A stretch of DNA of 64,000 nt from Paraburkholderia sp. CNPSo 3272 (GCF_024206495.1 NZ_JAMBPQ010000005.1:124001-188000), one strand, 5' to 3'. Positions 9,181 through 19,385 are shown, counted from the stretch's first letter. Translations and numbers: made by a program. Notes: generated by a model not told the origin, from the letters alone.

Positions 9181-9798
9181 ATGCTGCCCGAAATGCTCAG
9201 CGCGCTGCCCGCCGGCATGCTCTTCGTCGTCGTCACGAGCATCACGCCCGGCCCCAATAACACCATGTTGCTCGCTTCCGGCGTCAACTTCGGTTTTCGT
9301 CGCACGCTGCCGCACATTCTCGGCATCAGCGCGGGCGTGGTCGTGCTCATGCTCTCGGTGGGCTTCGGGCTTGGCCAGGTCTTCAGGCACATCCCGTCGC
9401 TCTATACCGTGCTGGAAGTCGCGAGCATTGCGTACCTGCTGTATCTCGCGTGGAAAATCGGCAGCTCGGGCGACATCAAGGTGAAGAGCGGCGAGCACCG
9501 GCCCATGCGCTTTCATGAAGCCATCGCGTTCCAGTGGGTCAATCCCAAGGCGTGGATGATGGTGCTCACGGCCGCCACCACGATCCGCCTTTCCACGAAC
9601 TTCGGCACCAACACGATGGCGATGGCGTTCCTGTTCTATGTGGTCGGCCTGCCCTGCATCTGCATCTGGGCCGCGTTCGGCACCAGCATGCGGCGCTTTT
9701 TGTCGAATCCGCGGCGGCTGCGCGCCTTCAATGTCTTGATGGCGCTTTCGTTGCTCGTTTCGCTGTATCCGATGTTCGCGCATTTGCTTCAACATTAA
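9181..9798 (+). CDS. LysE/RhtB family amino-acid exporter
   Basis: 205-residue inner-membrane exporter. It has about six hydrophobic segments and the LysE/RhtB signature near the N terminus (SITPGPNNTMLLASG), followed by GFRRTLPHILGIS and the mid-protein QWVNPKAWMM motif. Family members export amino acids or homoserine-lactone-like small molecules. The start at 9181 gives a standard length; the frame stays open upstream but those codons do not look coding. The ribosome-binding site is weak. It stands alone between the DUF2252 gene and the polymerase gene. Substrate unknown. Confidence 0.9.
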   Translation: MLPEMLSALPAGMLFVVVTSITPGPNNTMLLASGVNFGFRRTLPHILGISAGVVVLMLSVGFGLGQVFRHIPSLYTVLEVASIAYLLYLAWKIGSSGDIKVKSGEHRPMRFHEAIAFQWVNPKAWMMVLTAATTIRLSTNFGTNTMAMAFLFYVVGLPCICIWAAFGTSMRRFLSNPRRLRAFNVLMALSLLVSLYPMFAHLLQH

Positions 9799-9870
9799 AT
9801 CGACCCGCCGCCTTTCGCACATTCAAACGTTACAATCCCAAGCGGGAAACATGGGCGGCGGAGTCACACT

Positions 9871-12246
9871 TTGTCTGAGTTTGAAGCGGGTTTTATTCTC
9901 ACCCGCCACTGGCGCGATACGGGCGAACACACCGAGGTCGACTTCTGGCTTGCGACCGAAGCGGGGCCGCGCCAGTTGCGCCTGCGTCCCCAGCCCTCTG
10001 TCGCATTCGTGCCCGCCGCTCAGGAAGCGGCGGCCCGCGCCGAGCTAAAGGGCGACGCACGCGCCGATCTACGCCCCCTCAACTTGCGCGACTTCCAGCG
10101 CCGCCCGGTGCTGGGGCTCTACTCGCCGCAATATCGCGCTCTGACCGGGAACGCCAGGCGACTCGCCAAAGCGGGCGTCGACGTCTACGAAGCCGATATC
10201 CAGCCGCCCGATCGCTACATGATGGAGCGCTTCATCACCGCGCCCGTGCTGTTTCGCGGCGATGCGGGCAGCCAGGACGAAAGCGGCGTGCTGCTCGAAG
10301 GCGAGATGAAGCCCGCCAACGGCTATCGCCCGCAGTTGAAACTGGTGTCGCTCGACATCGAAACGAGCGCCAAGGGCGAACTTTATTCGATCGCGCTCGA
10401 AGGATGCGGACAACGCCAGGTCTATATGCTCGGCCCCGCAAATGGCGACGCGAGCCTGATCGACTTCGACTTCGATTACTGCGAAAGCCGCGCGCAGATG
10501 CTCGAATGCCTCAACGCCTGGATGGCGAAGCACGATCCCGACGCGATCATCGGCTGGAATCTCGTGCAGTTCGATTTGCGCGTGCTGCACGCGCATGCCC
10601 AGCAAACCGGCGTGCCCCTGCGTCTTGGGCGCGGCGGCGAAGTCATGGAGTGGCGCGAGCACGGCATGCGGGAGAATCACTTCTTCGCGGGCGCCGCGGG
10701 CCGCCTCATCATCGACGGCATCGAGGCGCTGCGCTCGGCCACCTGGAGCTTCCCGTCGTTCAGCCTCGAATACGTCGCGCAGGCGCTGCTCGGCGAGGGC
10801 AAGTCGATCGACAATCCGTATCAGCGCATGGACGAGATCCAACGCCGCTTCGACGAAGACAAACCCGCGCTGGCCCGCTACAACCTCAAGGACTGCGAAC
10901 TGGTCACGCGCGTCTTCGAGAAAACCGAGCTGATGGCGTTTCTGCTCGAACGCGCGTCCGTCACGGGGCTACCCGTGGATCGAAGCGGCGGTTCGGTCGC
11001 CGCGTTCACGCATCTGTATCTGCCGAAAATGCATCGGCTCGGCTACGTCGCGCCCAATCTCGGCGACGTGGTGGGCGAAAACAGCCCCGGCGGCTTCGTC
11101 ATGGACTCGCGCCCCGGCATCTACGATTCGGTGCTCGTGCTCGATTACAAGAGCCTCTACCCCTCGATCATCCGCACCTTCCTGATCGATCCCGTCGGGC
11201 TCATCGAAGGGCTGGGCGACCCGAGCGACGAAGCGTCCGTGCCCGGCTTTCTCGGCGCGCGCTTTTCCCGCGAGAAGCACTGTCTGCCGGAAATCGTCCG
11301 CCAGGTCTGGGAGGGCCGTGAACATGCGAAGCGGCAGCACAACGCCCCGCTTTCGCAGGCGCTCAAAATCATCATGAACGCGTTTTACGGCGTGCTCGGA
11401 TCGACCGGCTGCCGCTTCTTCGACCCGCGCCTCGCCTCTTCGATCACGATGCGCGGGCACGAGATCATGCGCAGAACCCGTCAACTCATCGAGGCGCAAG
11501 GCTACGACGTGATCTACGGCGACACCGATTCGACCTTCGTCTGGCTCAAGCACGCGCACAGCGAAGCCGACGCCACGCGAACCGGCAAGCAGCTCGTCGA
11601 TCACGTGAATGCCTGGTGGAAGGCCGAACTGCAGGAGCGCTTCGGTCTCCAAAGCGCCCTGGAGCTGCAGTTCGAACGCCACTATTCGCGCTTTCTCATG
11701 CCCACGGTGCGCGGTGCGGAAGAAGGCAGCAAAAAGCGCTACGCCGGCCTCACACTGGCGAAGCACGGCGGCGAAGAAGTCGTGTTCAAGGGCCTCGAAA
11801 CGGTGCGCACCGACTGGACGCCGCTCGCTCAGGAATTCCAGCGCGAACTGTACCGGCGCATTTTCCAGCGCGAGCCCTACGTTGAGTACATTCGCGACTA
11901 TGTGCGGCGCACGCTCAATGGCGAACTCGATGACCAGCTCGTCTACCGCAAGCGTTTGCGGCGGCCGCTCGTCGAGTACCAGCGCAACGTGCCGCCGCAC
12001 GTGCGGGCGGCGCGTGTCGCGGACGAGTTCAATCGCGCGAAAGGCCGTCCGCTCCAGTATCAGAACGGCGGCTGGATCAGCTACGTGATGACGACGGCCG
12101 GACCCGAGCCGCTCGAGACGCTGAGTTCGCCGCTCGACTACGCGTTCTATGTGAGCCGCCAGCTACAGCCTGTTGCGGATGCGATTCTGCCGTTCCTGCG
12201 CGAGGATTTCGATACGTTGATGTCGGGGCAACAGAGTTTGTTCTAG
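9871..12246 (+). CDS. polB: DNA polymerase II (family B)
   Basis: 791-residue family-B DNA polymerase with 3'-5' exonuclease, used in lesion bypass and replication restart in the SOS response. The N terminus ([14 protein letters not shown]) matches E. coli Pol II closely and fixes the TTG start at 9871, preceded by GGAG about 7 bases away. Exonuclease motif I is [14 protein letters not shown] (about residue 155). Polymerase motif A is [14 protein letters not shown], the motif B region is [13 protein letters not shown] and motif C is [10 protein letters not shown]. All catalytic acidic residues are present and the length is normal. I could not pick out a LexA box in the short upstream gap. Confidence 0.97.
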   Translation: MSEFEAGFILTRHWRDTGEHTEVDFWLATEAGPRQLRLRPQPSVAFVPAAQEAAARAELKGDARADLRPLNLRDFQRRPVLGLYSPQYRALTGNARRLAKAGVDVYEADIQPPDRYMMERFITAPVLFRGDAGSQDESGVLLEGEMKPANGYRPQLKLVSLDIETSAKGELYSIALEGCGQRQVYMLGPANGDASLIDFDFDYCESRAQMLECLNAWMAKHDPDAIIGWNLVQFDLRVLHAHAQQTGVPLRLGRGGEVMEWREHGMRENHFFAGAAGRLIIDGIEALRSATWSFPSFSLEYVAQALLGEGKSIDNPYQRMDEIQRRFDEDKPALARYNLKDCELVTRVFEKTELMAFLLERASVTGLPVDRSGGSVAAFTHLYLPKMHRLGYVAPNLGDVVGENSPGGFVMDSRPGIYDSVLVLDYKSLYPSIIRTFLIDPVGLIEGLGDPSDEASVPGFLGARFSREKHCLPEIVRQVWEGREHAKRQHNAPLSQALKIIMNAFYGVLGSTGCRFFDPRLASSITMRGHEIMRRTRQLIEAQGYDVIYGDTDSTFVWLKHAHSEADATRTGKQLVDHVNAWWKAELQERFGLQSALELQFERHYSRFLMPTVRGAEEGSKKRYAGLTLAKHGGEEVVFKGLETVRTDWTPLAQEFQRELYRRIFQREPYVEYIRDYVRRTLNGELDDQLVYRKRLRRPLVEYQRNVPPHVRAARVADEFNRAKGRPLQYQNGGWISYVMTTAGPEPLETLSSPLDYAFYVSRQLQPVADAILPFLREDFDTLMSGQQSLF

Positions 12247-12267
12247 GCATGCGCCATCTCGGCCGCC

Positions 12268-13671
12268 CTAACGCGCGCGCTCAATGAACCGCCACAGCGC
12301 ATCGTCCGTCGAATATGGCGCGTTGAAGCGAAACCACGCGCTCGGTTCGTCGTCGGGCCTGAAATACGAGCCAGGCGCGAGCCAGATGCCGTCGCGCAAC
12401 GCCGCCGTGGCGATCGCGCCGGCCCGTTCGGGTTCGATGGCAAGGCGCGCCCACACGAACAAGCCCGCGCGCGGCCGGTGGAATATCTCGAGCCCCAGCC
12501 CGTCGAGCCGCTCCTCCACGCAGGCATGCGCGGCCTTCAGCCGTTCGTTCACGAGTTCGACATGGCGCGCGTGGCGTCCTTCGAGCAAGACCTTGTCGAC
12601 CATGCGCTCGATGGTCGCCGACGAGGTGAGCCCCACCGCCATCTTCGCGCGCGCCAGTTCGCGCAGCACATCGCGCTCGGCGACCACATAGCCGCAACGC
12701 AGAGAAGGCGTGACCGTCTTCGAAAAGCCGCTCACGTACAGCACGCGCTGCAAGCCTTCCATCGCCGCGAGCAGCGGCGCGCCTGGCGGCGCAAGCTCGC
12801 GGCTCACATCGTCCTCGACGACCCACATGCGCTGGCGTTCGGCGATCTGCAGCAAGCGGAAGGCGTTGGACATCGCATACGTCGCGCCGGTGGGATTCTG
12901 CAGCGTCGTGTTCACGAAGATCGCCTTCGGCTGGTGCGCCGCCACCTGGCGCTCGAGCGCCTCGATGTCGAGCCCGGCGGGCGTGCGCGGCACGCCGCGC
13001 ACCGTGAGCCCCGCGAGCTTGAGAATCTGCAGCAGATTGCAGTAGCCGGGGTCTTCCACGAGCACCGTGTCGCCGGGCCGCAGCAGCGTACGCACGATAA
13101 GGTCGAGCCCCTGCGTCGCGCCCTGCGTGAGCAGGACGTTCGACACCTCGACAGGCAGCCCCTGACGATCCAGCTGCGCCGCGATGCGCTCGCGCAGCGG
13201 CGCGTAACCGTACGGGTGCCCGTAGTCGCCAAGGCGCACGGCCGGCACCCGGCTCATGGCGCGCAAGGCGTGCTGCAGGCCGCTTTCGTTGATCCACTCG
13301 CCCGGCACCCAGCCGCACCCCGCCTTGATCGGCACCGAATGATCGGCGAACACGTCGGAGAGCAGCCACGTCGCCGTCAGCGTGGGCGGCTGCCAGCCCG
13401 TCGCGCTCGCCCGCGCCGACTCGCTCCGGGGCGCCACGCGGTAGCCCGAGCCGCGCCGCGCGACGACGAAGCCCATCGAAACGAGACGGTTGTACGCCTC
13501 GGTCACTGTATAGGTCGATAGTTCGTGCGATTGCGCGAGCTGGCGCACCGAGGGCAAGAGCGCCCCGGCGCGCAGCGTTTGCGCTTCGATCGCGCGCGTA
13601 AAGCCCTGCACGAGCTGCTCGACAAGCGTTGTAGTAACGCCGCGGCCGCGCTCCAGTTCGAGTTCGATCAT
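12268..13671 (-). CDS. MocR-type (GntR HTH plus aminotransferase) transcription regulator
   Basis: 467-residue regulator. It has an N-terminal winged helix (residues about 10-75, containing GALLPSVRQLAQSHELSTYT and a GSGYRV wing) fused to a fold-type I aminotransferase-like domain (about 100-460). The PLP lysine is in YVSGFSKTVTPSLRCGY. MocR proteins such as GabR, TauR and PdxR sense PLP adducts of amino compounds. The gene is transcribed away from the omega-aminotransferase gene with a 170-bp shared promoter region, so it very probably controls that gene and itself. It converges with polB, leaving only 21 bp between the stops. Confidence 0.92.
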   Translation of the reverse strand: MIELELERGRGVTTTLVEQLVQGFTRAIEAQTLRAGALLPSVRQLAQSHELSTYTVTEAYNRLVSMGFVVARRGSGYRVAPRSESARASATGWQPPTLTATWLLSDVFADHSVPIKAGCGWVPGEWINESGLQHALRAMSRVPAVRLGDYGHPYGYAPLRERIAAQLDRQGLPVEVSNVLLTQGATQGLDLIVRTLLRPGDTVLVEDPGYCNLLQILKLAGLTVRGVPRTPAGLDIEALERQVAAHQPKAIFVNTTLQNPTGATYAMSNAFRLLQIAERQRMWVVEDDVSRELAPPGAPLLAAMEGLQRVLYVSGFSKTVTPSLRCGYVVAERDVLRELARAKMAVGLTSSATIERMVDKVLLEGRHARHVELVNERLKAAHACVEERLDGLGLEIFHRPRAGLFVWARLAIEPERAGAIATAALRDGIWLAPGSYFRPDDEPSAWFRFNAPYSTDDALWRFIERAR

Positions 13672-13841
13672 CGGAAAGCAAGCGTATAGTGCGAGGGAAA
13701 ACCCGTACGATTCCGGATGCCGACCAATACAGTTGGCGAGAATTGTCCAGCACGGTTTGCAGATCAGTATAGAGACTGTCTATGCCGTCGTTCAAGCCTC
13801 GGCGCTACAGTTGAGCCAAACCCATTTGAGGAGAAGCACGC
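13672..13841. promoter_or_regulatory. divergent promoter region of the MocR regulator and aminotransferase
   Basis: The shared upstream region holds the short sequence GTATAG twice (13684-13689 and 13767-13772). It also has two small inverted repeats: CCAA-N5-TTGG around 13730-13742, and ATAGA-GACTG-TCTAT at 13769-13783. MocR regulators usually bind direct repeats of this size, so these are candidate operator parts. The assignment is inference from position and repetition. Confidence 0.4.
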
Positions 13842-15170
13842 ATGACTTCGCGCCCCGTCATCGACGATCTCTCGTCGTTCTGGATGCCCTTCACCGCCAA
13901 TCGCCAGTTCAAGGCCGCGCCGCGCCTGCTCGAATCGGCCAAGGGCATGTACTACCGCACGACCGATGGCCGCGAAGTGCTGGACGGCAGCGCGGGCCTC
14001 TGGTGTGTGAACGCGGGCCATGCGCGCGAGGAAATCGTCGCCGCAATCGCCCAGCAGGCCGGTACGCTGGACTTTGCCCCCACCTTCCAGATGGGCCACC
14101 CGCTCGCATTCGAAGCGGCCCAGAAGATCGCCGAAATCATGCCGGCCGGCCTCGACCGTGTGTTCTTCACGAACTCCGGCTCCGAGTCGGTCGACACCGC
14201 ACTGAAGATCGCGCTCGCCTACCATCGCGCACGCGGCGAAGGCCAGCGCACCAAGCTGATCGGCCGCGAGCGCGGCTATCACGGCGTGGGCTTCGGCGGC
14301 ATCTCGGTGGGCGGCATCGGGCCAAATCGCAAGGCGTTCTCGGGCCAGCTGCTGCCCGCAGTCGATCATCTGCCGCACACGCACAATCTCGAGCACAACG
14401 CGTTCTCGAAAGGCCAGCCGGCCTGGGGGGCCCATCTCGCGGAAGACCTCGAGCGCATCGTCGCGCTGCACGACGCCTCGACCATCGCCGCCGTGATCGT
14501 CGAACCGGTGGCAGGCTCGACCGGCGTGCTGATTCCGCCGCAAGGCTATCTGCAGCGTCTGCGCGAGATCTGCACGAAGCACGGCATCCTGCTGATTTTC
14601 GACGAGGTCATCACGGGCTTCGGTCGCCTCGGCAAGGCCACGGCCAGCGAGTATTTCGGCGTGACGCCGGACATCATCACCATGGCCAAGGCGATCAACA
14701 ACGCCGCCGTGCCGATGGGCGGCGTGGCCGCGAGCCGCACGGTCCACGACACGATCGTGAATAGCGGCGCGCAGGGCGCAATCGAACTGTTCCACGGCTA
14801 CACCTATTCGGCGCACCCGCTCGCCGCCGCCGCCGCGATCGCGACGCAGGATCTGTATCGCCGCGAGGGCCTGTTCGAGCGCGCCGACGCGCTCGCGCCG
14901 AAGTTCGAAGCCGCCGCGCATGCGCTGCGCGGCGAGAAGCACGTGAAAGACGTGCGCAATCTTGGCCTCGTTGCCGGCGTCGAACTCGACTCGCGCGACG
15001 GCGCACCTGGCGCGCGCGCTTACGAGGTTTTCGTGAAGTGCTTCGAGGCGGGCGTGCTGATCCGCTTCACGGGCGACATCCTGGCGTTCTCGCCGCCGCT
15101 CATCGTGACCGAAGAGGAAATCGCACGCCTGTTCGGCACGGTGCGCGACGTGCTCGCCACGGTGCAGTAA
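13842..15170 (+). CDS. omega-amino acid:pyruvate aminotransferase (class III)
   Basis: 442-residue PLP-dependent class III aminotransferase of the beta-alanine/omega-amino acid--pyruvate type, which moves the terminal amino group of beta-alanine, GABA-like compounds or amines to pyruvate. The protein begins with the family-typical DDLSSFWMPFTANRQFK and contains FTNSGSESVDTALKIA (phosphate-binding region). LIFDEVITGFGRLGKA carries the PLP-ring Asp, and the PLP lysine is in TMAKAINNAAVPMGG. The start has GAGGAGA upstream (13829-13835). The divergent MocR gene is the likely regulator. A strong terminator follows at 15231. The exact amine donor cannot be fixed from sequence. Confidence 0.93.
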   Translation: MTSRPVIDDLSSFWMPFTANRQFKAAPRLLESAKGMYYRTTDGREVLDGSAGLWCVNAGHAREEIVAAIAQQAGTLDFAPTFQMGHPLAFEAAQKIAEIMPAGLDRVFFTNSGSESVDTALKIALAYHRARGEGQRTKLIGRERGYHGVGFGGISVGGIGPNRKAFSGQLLPAVDHLPHTHNLEHNAFSKGQPAWGAHLAEDLERIVALHDASTIAAVIVEPVAGSTGVLIPPQGYLQRLREICTKHGILLIFDEVITGFGRLGKATASEYFGVTPDIITMAKAINNAAVPMGGVAASRTVHDTIVNSGAQGAIELFHGYTYSAHPLAAAAAIATQDLYRREGLFERADALAPKFEAAAHALRGEKHVKDVRNLGLVAGVELDSRDGAPGARAYEVFVKCFEAGVLIRFTGDILAFSPPLIVTEEEIARLFGTVRDVLATVQ

Positions 15171-15230
15171 CGCGCGAGGCGCGAGCTAACGGCTTACGCG
15201 CGCCTGCTTTCATTTGGTAATCCGCCGCAA

Positions 15231-15263
15231 GGGCGGCCCGGGCTCGGGCCGCCCTTTCTTTTT
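15231..15263 (+). terminator. rho-independent terminator after the aminotransferase
   Basis: Perfect 10-bp stem (GGGCGGCCCG / CGGGCCGCCC) with a 4-base loop GGCT, followed directly by TTTCTTTTT. It lies 60 bp downstream of the aminotransferase stop. Confidence 0.92.
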
Positions 15264-15396
15264 CCGGCCGTCGGCGCGCGAGGACCCGGTTCAAGCACAG
15301 CGCGCGCCATCGGCGTATCGTTGCCCTATCCGCCATAAGAAACGCGATTGCGGCGAGCGCGCATCGACCGACGTGCGCTGGCCAGGAGGGAATCTC

Positions 15397-15645
15397 ATGA
15401 AGATGCCAGTCCGCATCGGCACGCATATCGAGGGCGTCCACTGGATCGCCGAGTATATGGAAGCGACCCATCAAATCCGTGTGTTCCGTGACGGCCGCGT
15501 GGTCGACACGATCCCCGCGCCCGCGGCCATGTTCGGCGAAGAGCGCGACGCGGGTTCGGCCAGCGACGCAGCGAGCCGCGCCGAGGAAGCCGCGCTGCTC
15601 GCCTGCCTGCGCCGCTACGTAGCCGACGTGCAGCCGGAAGAATAG
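15397..15645 (+). CDS. small conserved hypothetical protein
   Basis: 82-residue soluble protein. The start at 15397 has a perfect AGGAGG with 7-base spacing, which is the main evidence that this is a gene. The sequence has an amphipathic beta-rich first half ([19 protein letters not shown], then [16 protein letters not shown]) and an acidic, helical second half ending in [10 protein letters not shown] do not recognise a domain. It is 44 bp upstream of the ferredoxin-NADP reductase gene, in the same direction, and is probably co-transcribed with it. Confidence 0.75.
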   Translation: MKMPVRIGTHIEGVHWIAEYMEATHQIRVFRDGRVVDTIPAPAAMFGEERDAGSASDAASRAEEAALLACLRRYVADVQPEE

Positions 15646-15689
15646 GACTCTTGATCATTGTCCCTGCCTCTTGCAAGGAGAGCTCGCCG

Positions 15690-16757
15690 ATGAACGAGCG
15701 CAACGATCGCTTCCCGCCGCAGCTTATCGAAACCGATGCGCTCATCATCGGCGCCGGGCCGGTGGGACTTTTCCAGGTATTCGAACTGGGCCTGATGGAA
15801 ATCCACGCGCACGTGGTCGACTCGCTGCCGGTGGTGGGCGGCCAGTGTGCCGAGCTATACCCCGACAAGCCGATCTACGACATTCCGGCGGTGCTGATGT
15901 GCACCGGCCAACAGCTCGTCGATGCGCTGATGCAGCAGATCGAGCCTTTTGGCGCGACGTTCCATCTCGGCCAGGAAGTGCAGATCGTCGAGCCGCGCGC
16001 CGACGGCCGCTTTTTCGTGCAGACGAGCAAGGGTACGCAGTTTCTGGCGAAGACGGTGTTCATCGCGGCGGGCGTGGGCTCTTTTCAGCCGCGCACGCTC
16101 AAGCTGAGCGGCATCGAGCGCTACCGCGACACCCAGCTGTTCTACCGCGTGCGCGATGTCGAACCCTTTCGCGACAAGGACGTCGTAGTGTGTGGCGGCG
16201 GGGATTCGGCGCTCGACTGGGCGCTGCAGCTCGTGGACGTCGCGCAGAGCGTGATTCTGCTGCACCGGCGCGAGGGCTATCGCGCCGCGCCGGCAACCGT
16301 CGCGAAGATGCACGCGCTATGCGAGGAATGGCGCATGCAGTCCATCGTCGGCCAGCTGACCGGCTTCGACGACGAAGGCGGCAAGCTCAAACGCATCAAG
16401 GTGACGGGCGGCGACGGCGTCACGCGCTCGCTGGATCTCGACTACCTGCTCGTGTTCTACGGCTTGTCGCCGCAACTCGGGCCGATCGCGCAATGGGGCC
16501 TCGAGATCGAGCGCAAGCAGTTGCCCGTGGATACGGCGCGCTTCGAGACGAGCGTGCCGGGCATCTTTGCCGTCGGCGATATCAATACCTATCCGGGCAA
16601 GAAGAAGCTGATTCTCTCCGGCTTTCACGAAGCCGCGCTCGCTGCGTTCGGCGCGGCGCATCACGTGTTTCCCGAGAAGAAAATTCATCTGCAGTACACC
16701 ACGACCAGCACACGCCTGCACAAGGTGCTCGGCGTGGAGTCGCCGGTATTCGACTGA
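15690..16757 (+). CDS. ferredoxin/flavodoxin--NADP+ reductase, thioredoxin-reductase-like type
   Basis: 355-residue FAD/NAD(P)-binding flavoprotein of the TrxR-like ferredoxin-NADP reductase family (YumC type). The FAD site is [18 protein letters not shown], followed by [20 protein letters not shown], which is diagnostic for this family. The NADPH-binding GxGxxA-type segment is [17 protein letters not shown], and the C-terminal FAD motif is [18 protein letters not shown]. The thioredoxin-reductase CxxC pair is absent, as expected. The start at 15690 has AAGGAG 9 bases upstream. The gene converges on pcaC. It likely supplies reduced ferredoxin or flavodoxin to an oxygenase or biosynthetic enzyme, but no partner is seen nearby. 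Confidence 0.93.
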   Translation: MNERNDRFPPQLIETDALIIGAGPVGLFQVFELGLMEIHAHVVDSLPVVGGQCAELYPDKPIYDIPAVLMCTGQQLVDALMQQIEPFGATFHLGQEVQIVEPRADGRFFVQTSKGTQFLAKTVFIAAGVGSFQPRTLKLSGIERYRDTQLFYRVRDVEPFRDKDVVVCGGGDSALDWALQLVDVAQSVILLHRREGYRAAPATVAKMHALCEEWRMQSIVGQLTGFDDEGGKLKRIKVTGGDGVTRSLDLDYLLVFYGLSPQLGPIAQWGLEIERKQLPVDTARFETSVPGIFAVGDINTYPGKKKLILSGFHEAALAAFGAAHHVFPEKKIHLQYTTTSTRLHKVLGVESPVFD

Positions 16758-16763
16758 ACGCGG

Positions 16764-16784
16764 AGCGCGTGCCCCGCGCTTTGT
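16764..16784. terminator. short hairpin between converging genes
   Basis: A 6-bp stem AGCGCG / CGCGCT with loop TGCCC followed by TTGT sits in the 37-bp gap between the reductase and pcaC stops. It is weak, but it is the only terminator-like element there. Confidence 0.4.
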
Positions 16785-16794
16785 CACCGCACGA

Positions 16795-17184
16795 TCAGGC
16801 TTGCTCGGCGTCCTGCTCGCGGAAGATGCGGTCAGCGAGATGGAACGCCGAGTTCGCCGCCGGCACGCCGCAGTAAATCGCTGTCTGCAGCAGCACTTCC
16901 TTGATCTCGTCGCGCGTGACGCCGTTGTTGCGCGCGGCGCGCAGATGCAGCGCGAGTTCTTCGCTGCGGTTGAGCGCGACCATCATCGCGATCGTCAACA
17001 GGCTGCGCGTGTGGCGCGGCAGGCCATCGCGCGTCCAGATCTCGCCCCACGCGTAGCGCGAAATGAAGTTCTGGAATTCCTCGGTCACTTCGGTGCGGTT
17101 GGCGAGCGAGCGATCGACGTGCGCGTCGCCCAGCACCGCGCGGCGCACCTTCATGCCGGCTTCGTAGCGGTCTTCGTCGTTCAT
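16795..17184 (-). CDS. pcaC: 4-carboxymuconolactone decarboxylase
   Basis: 129-residue enzyme that decarboxylates 4-carboxymuconolactone to 3-oxoadipate enol-lactone in the protocatechuate branch of the beta-ketoadipate pathway. The sequence is full length, with the typical RYEAGMKVRRAVLGDAHVDR start, then EFQNFISRYAWGEIW. The CMD core is NNGVTRDEIKEVLLQTAIYC, followed by GVPAANSAFH. The start ATG overlaps the pcaD stop by one base (TGATG), so the genes are coupled. In some bacteria pcaC and pcaD are fused as pcaL; here they are separate. It is the last gene of the leftward pca unit. Confidence 0.96.
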   Translation of the reverse strand: MNDEDRYEAGMKVRRAVLGDAHVDRSLANRTEVTEEFQNFISRYAWGEIWTRDGLPRHTRSLLTIAMMVALNRSEELALHLRAARNNGVTRDEIKEVLLQTAIYCGVPAANSAFHLADRIFREQDAEQA

Positions 17185-17972
17185 CACGCCCCCAGCAGGA
17201 AATCGACCACGATCTTGTTGTACTCGTCCGCCAGCTCGACGTTCGAGATGTGCGCGGCGTTCAGCTCGACATAGCGCGCGCCCGGCACCGATTCGGCCAG
17301 TTCGCGCCCTTGGGCGGGCGTCGCGGCCAGATCGTGCGTACCCGAGATCACGAGCGTGCGCGCCTTGATAGACGGCGCCTCGCCGCGCAGATCGGCGGCG
17401 TTGATCGCTTCGCAGTTCGAAGCATAGCCGTCCTTGTCGGTATGCACGAACACGTCGCGGACCTGCGACATCACGAGCGCATTGTTCGCGATGAATTCGG
17501 GCGTGTACCAGCGCGGCAGCACCGCTTCGGCGAGCGCGAGCATGCCTTCGCTGCGAGCCTTCGCCGCACGCGGCACCCACACTTCCGGCGAGCCGATCTT
17601 CGCGGCGGTATTGCACAACACGAGCCGGTCGATGCGGTTGGCGTAGCGCGCGCCGAGGCCGACGCCGGTCAGGCCGCCCATCGAAACACCTACGAAATGC
17701 GCGCGTTCGATGCCGAGCTGGTCCATCAGGCCGATCACGTCGCCGGTCAGTTGCTCGATGGTGTACGGGCCCTGCGGCGCCGCCGAGTGGCCGTGGCCGC
17801 GCGTGTCGTAGCGCAGCACGCGGAAGTGCTTCGTGAACTCGGCGATCTGCGGCGTCCACATCGACACGTCGCTACCGAGCGAATTCGACAGAACCACCCA
17901 TGGCGCCGAGCGGTTCTCCGAACCGTCGATGCGGTAGAACAAATGCGTGTCGTTGACGGCTGCGTAAGGCAT
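17184..17972 (-). CDS. pcaD: 3-oxoadipate enol-lactonase
   Basis: 262-residue alpha/beta-hydrolase that opens 3-oxoadipate enol-lactone to 3-oxoadipate. The nucleophile elbow is VGVSMGGLTG, the acid lies near VISGTHDLAATP and the histidine in LNAAHISNVE, giving a complete Ser-Asp-His triad. The oxyanion region is WVVLSNSLGSD. The start at 17972 is supported by GAGGAG 8 bases upstream; a longer reading frame reaches 18005 but lacks such a site. Downstream of pcaB by 44 bp and overlapping pcaC by one base. Confidence 0.96.
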   Translation of the reverse strand: MPYAAVNDTHLFYRIDGSENRSAPWVVLSNSLGSDVSMWTPQIAEFTKHFRVLRYDTRGHGHSAAPQGPYTIEQLTGDVIGLMDQLGIERAHFVGVSMGGLTGVGLGARYANRIDRLVLCNTAAKIGSPEVWVPRAAKARSEGMLALAEAVLPRWYTPEFIANNALVMSQVRDVFVHTDKDGYASNCEAINAADLRGEAPSIKARTLVISGTHDLAATPAQGRELAESVPGARYVELNAAHISNVELADEYNKIVVDFLLGA

Positions 17973-18016
17973 GCGTGTTACTCCTCGTGTGTCTTCCATG
18001 ATCAATGGGGCGTGCG

Positions 18017-19369
18017 TTACTTTGCTTTCGCTTCATACGACGCGAGCACCGCGTCGACGAACGCGGGCGCCTGCCCCACGTAGTTGGCCGGATCGAGCAG
18101 CGCTTTGAGGCGCGCTTCGTCCAGGTGCCTCGTCACGGCGGGATCCGCCGCGAGGACTTCGTACAGCGTACGGCCGCTTTGCACCGCGGATTTCGATGCG
18201 TGCTCAACGAGATGATGCGCGTCCAGGCGCCCGATCCGGTCGCCGAGCGCGAGCATCACGGCTTCGCCGAGAATGAGTCCGTGCGTGATGTCGAGATTCG
18301 CCGCGAGCCGTTCGGGCCGCACTTCGAGTCCGGCCGTGATTTGCTCGATCTGCGCGAGCGCGCCGCCGGCGAGGCGCGCGAGATCGGGCAGCGCATCCCA
18401 CTCGGCTTGCCAGCCGCCGAGTGCGCGCTCGTGTTCCTGAACCATGCCCGCGAACACCGTTGCGACGAGACCCGGCGCGCGCGTGGCAGCCGTCAGGACG
18501 GCTGCGCAACCCACAGGGTTGCGTTTGTGCGGCATGGTCGAGGAACCGCCCTTGCCTGCCGCCGCCGGTTCGCCCAGCTCGCCGACTTCGGTCTGCATCT
18601 GCAAGGAGATGTCGCGCGCGATCTTGCCGAGCGTGCCGATGAGCATGCCGAAGAACGATGCGGCTTCGGCAATGCGGTCGCGCTGCGTGTGCCACGGCAA
18701 CGCGGGCAGCGCGAGACCGAGTTCTTGCGCGAGCGCGGCGCTCACCGCCGGGGCGGCGTCGCGCAGACTCGCGAGCGTGCCTGCCGCACCGCCGAACTGC
18801 AGCACGAGCGCCCGCTCGCGCAGCACGACGAGGCGTTCGCGATGGCGCAGCATCGCGTCGAGCCATTGTGCGAACTTCAATCCGAGCGTGGTGGGCAGCG
18901 CCTGCTGCAGCCACGTGCGCCCGACCGCCGGCGTCGCGCGATGCGTGCGCGCGAGGTCCGCGAGAGTCGCACACAGGGCGTCGATGCCGCGCTCGATCAG
19001 CGCGAGCGCGTCGCGCAACTGCAGCACGGTGGCCGTGTCGATGATGTCCTGGCTCGTGGCGCCCCAGTGAACGTACTTGGCGGCTTCGGGGTCGGCGGCC
19101 TTCACGCGCGCCGTGAGCTGCTTGACGAGCGGGATCGCCAGGTTGCCGCCCAGCGCGGCGTCGCGCGCTAGCGCCGGTGCGTCGAGCTGGTCCGCCGCGC
19201 AGGCCGCGACGATCGCGGCCACGGCGGACTGCGGAATCACGCCATGCGCCGCAGAGGCGCGCGCAAGCGCCGCTTCGACGTCCAGCATGCGTTGCAGCGT
19301 GGCATCGGGAGACCAGACCGCGTTCATCGGTTCGGTCCCGCAGATCAGGCTCGTGAGGCGTTCAATCAT
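18017..19369 (-). CDS. pcaB: 3-carboxy-cis,cis-muconate cycloisomerase
   Basis: 450-residue member of the fumarase/aspartase superfamily that converts 3-carboxy-cis,cis-muconate to 4-carboxymuconolactone. The superfamily signature GSSTMPHKRNP is present at about residue 275, preceded by VGRTWLQQALPTTLGLKFA. Start 19369 (MIERLTSLICG) matches the usual N terminus; the frame continues open upstream without coding character. It has no strong ribosome-binding site. Only 16 bp upstream lies a strong terminator-like structure, so expression may depend on read-through from pcaIJ or on a promoter within that structure. Confidence 0.95.
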   Translation of the reverse strand: MIERLTSLICGTEPMNAVWSPDATLQRMLDVEAALARASAAHGVIPQSAVAAIVAACAADQLDAPALARDAALGGNLAIPLVKQLTARVKAADPEAAKYVHWGATSQDIIDTATVLQLRDALALIERGIDALCATLADLARTHRATPAVGRTWLQQALPTTLGLKFAQWLDAMLRHRERLVVLRERALVLQFGGAAGTLASLRDAAPAVSAALAQELGLALPALPWHTQRDRIAEAASFFGMLIGTLGKIARDISLQMQTEVGELGEPAAAGKGGSSTMPHKRNPVGCAAVLTAATRAPGLVATVFAGMVQEHERALGGWQAEWDALPDLARLAGGALAQIEQITAGLEVRPERLAANLDITHGLILGEAVMLALGDRIGRLDAHHLVEHASKSAVQSGRTLYEVLAADPAVTRHLDEARLKALLDPANYVGQAPAFVDAVLASYEAKAK

Positions 19370-19385
19370 GGAGTGTGGCGCGCGG

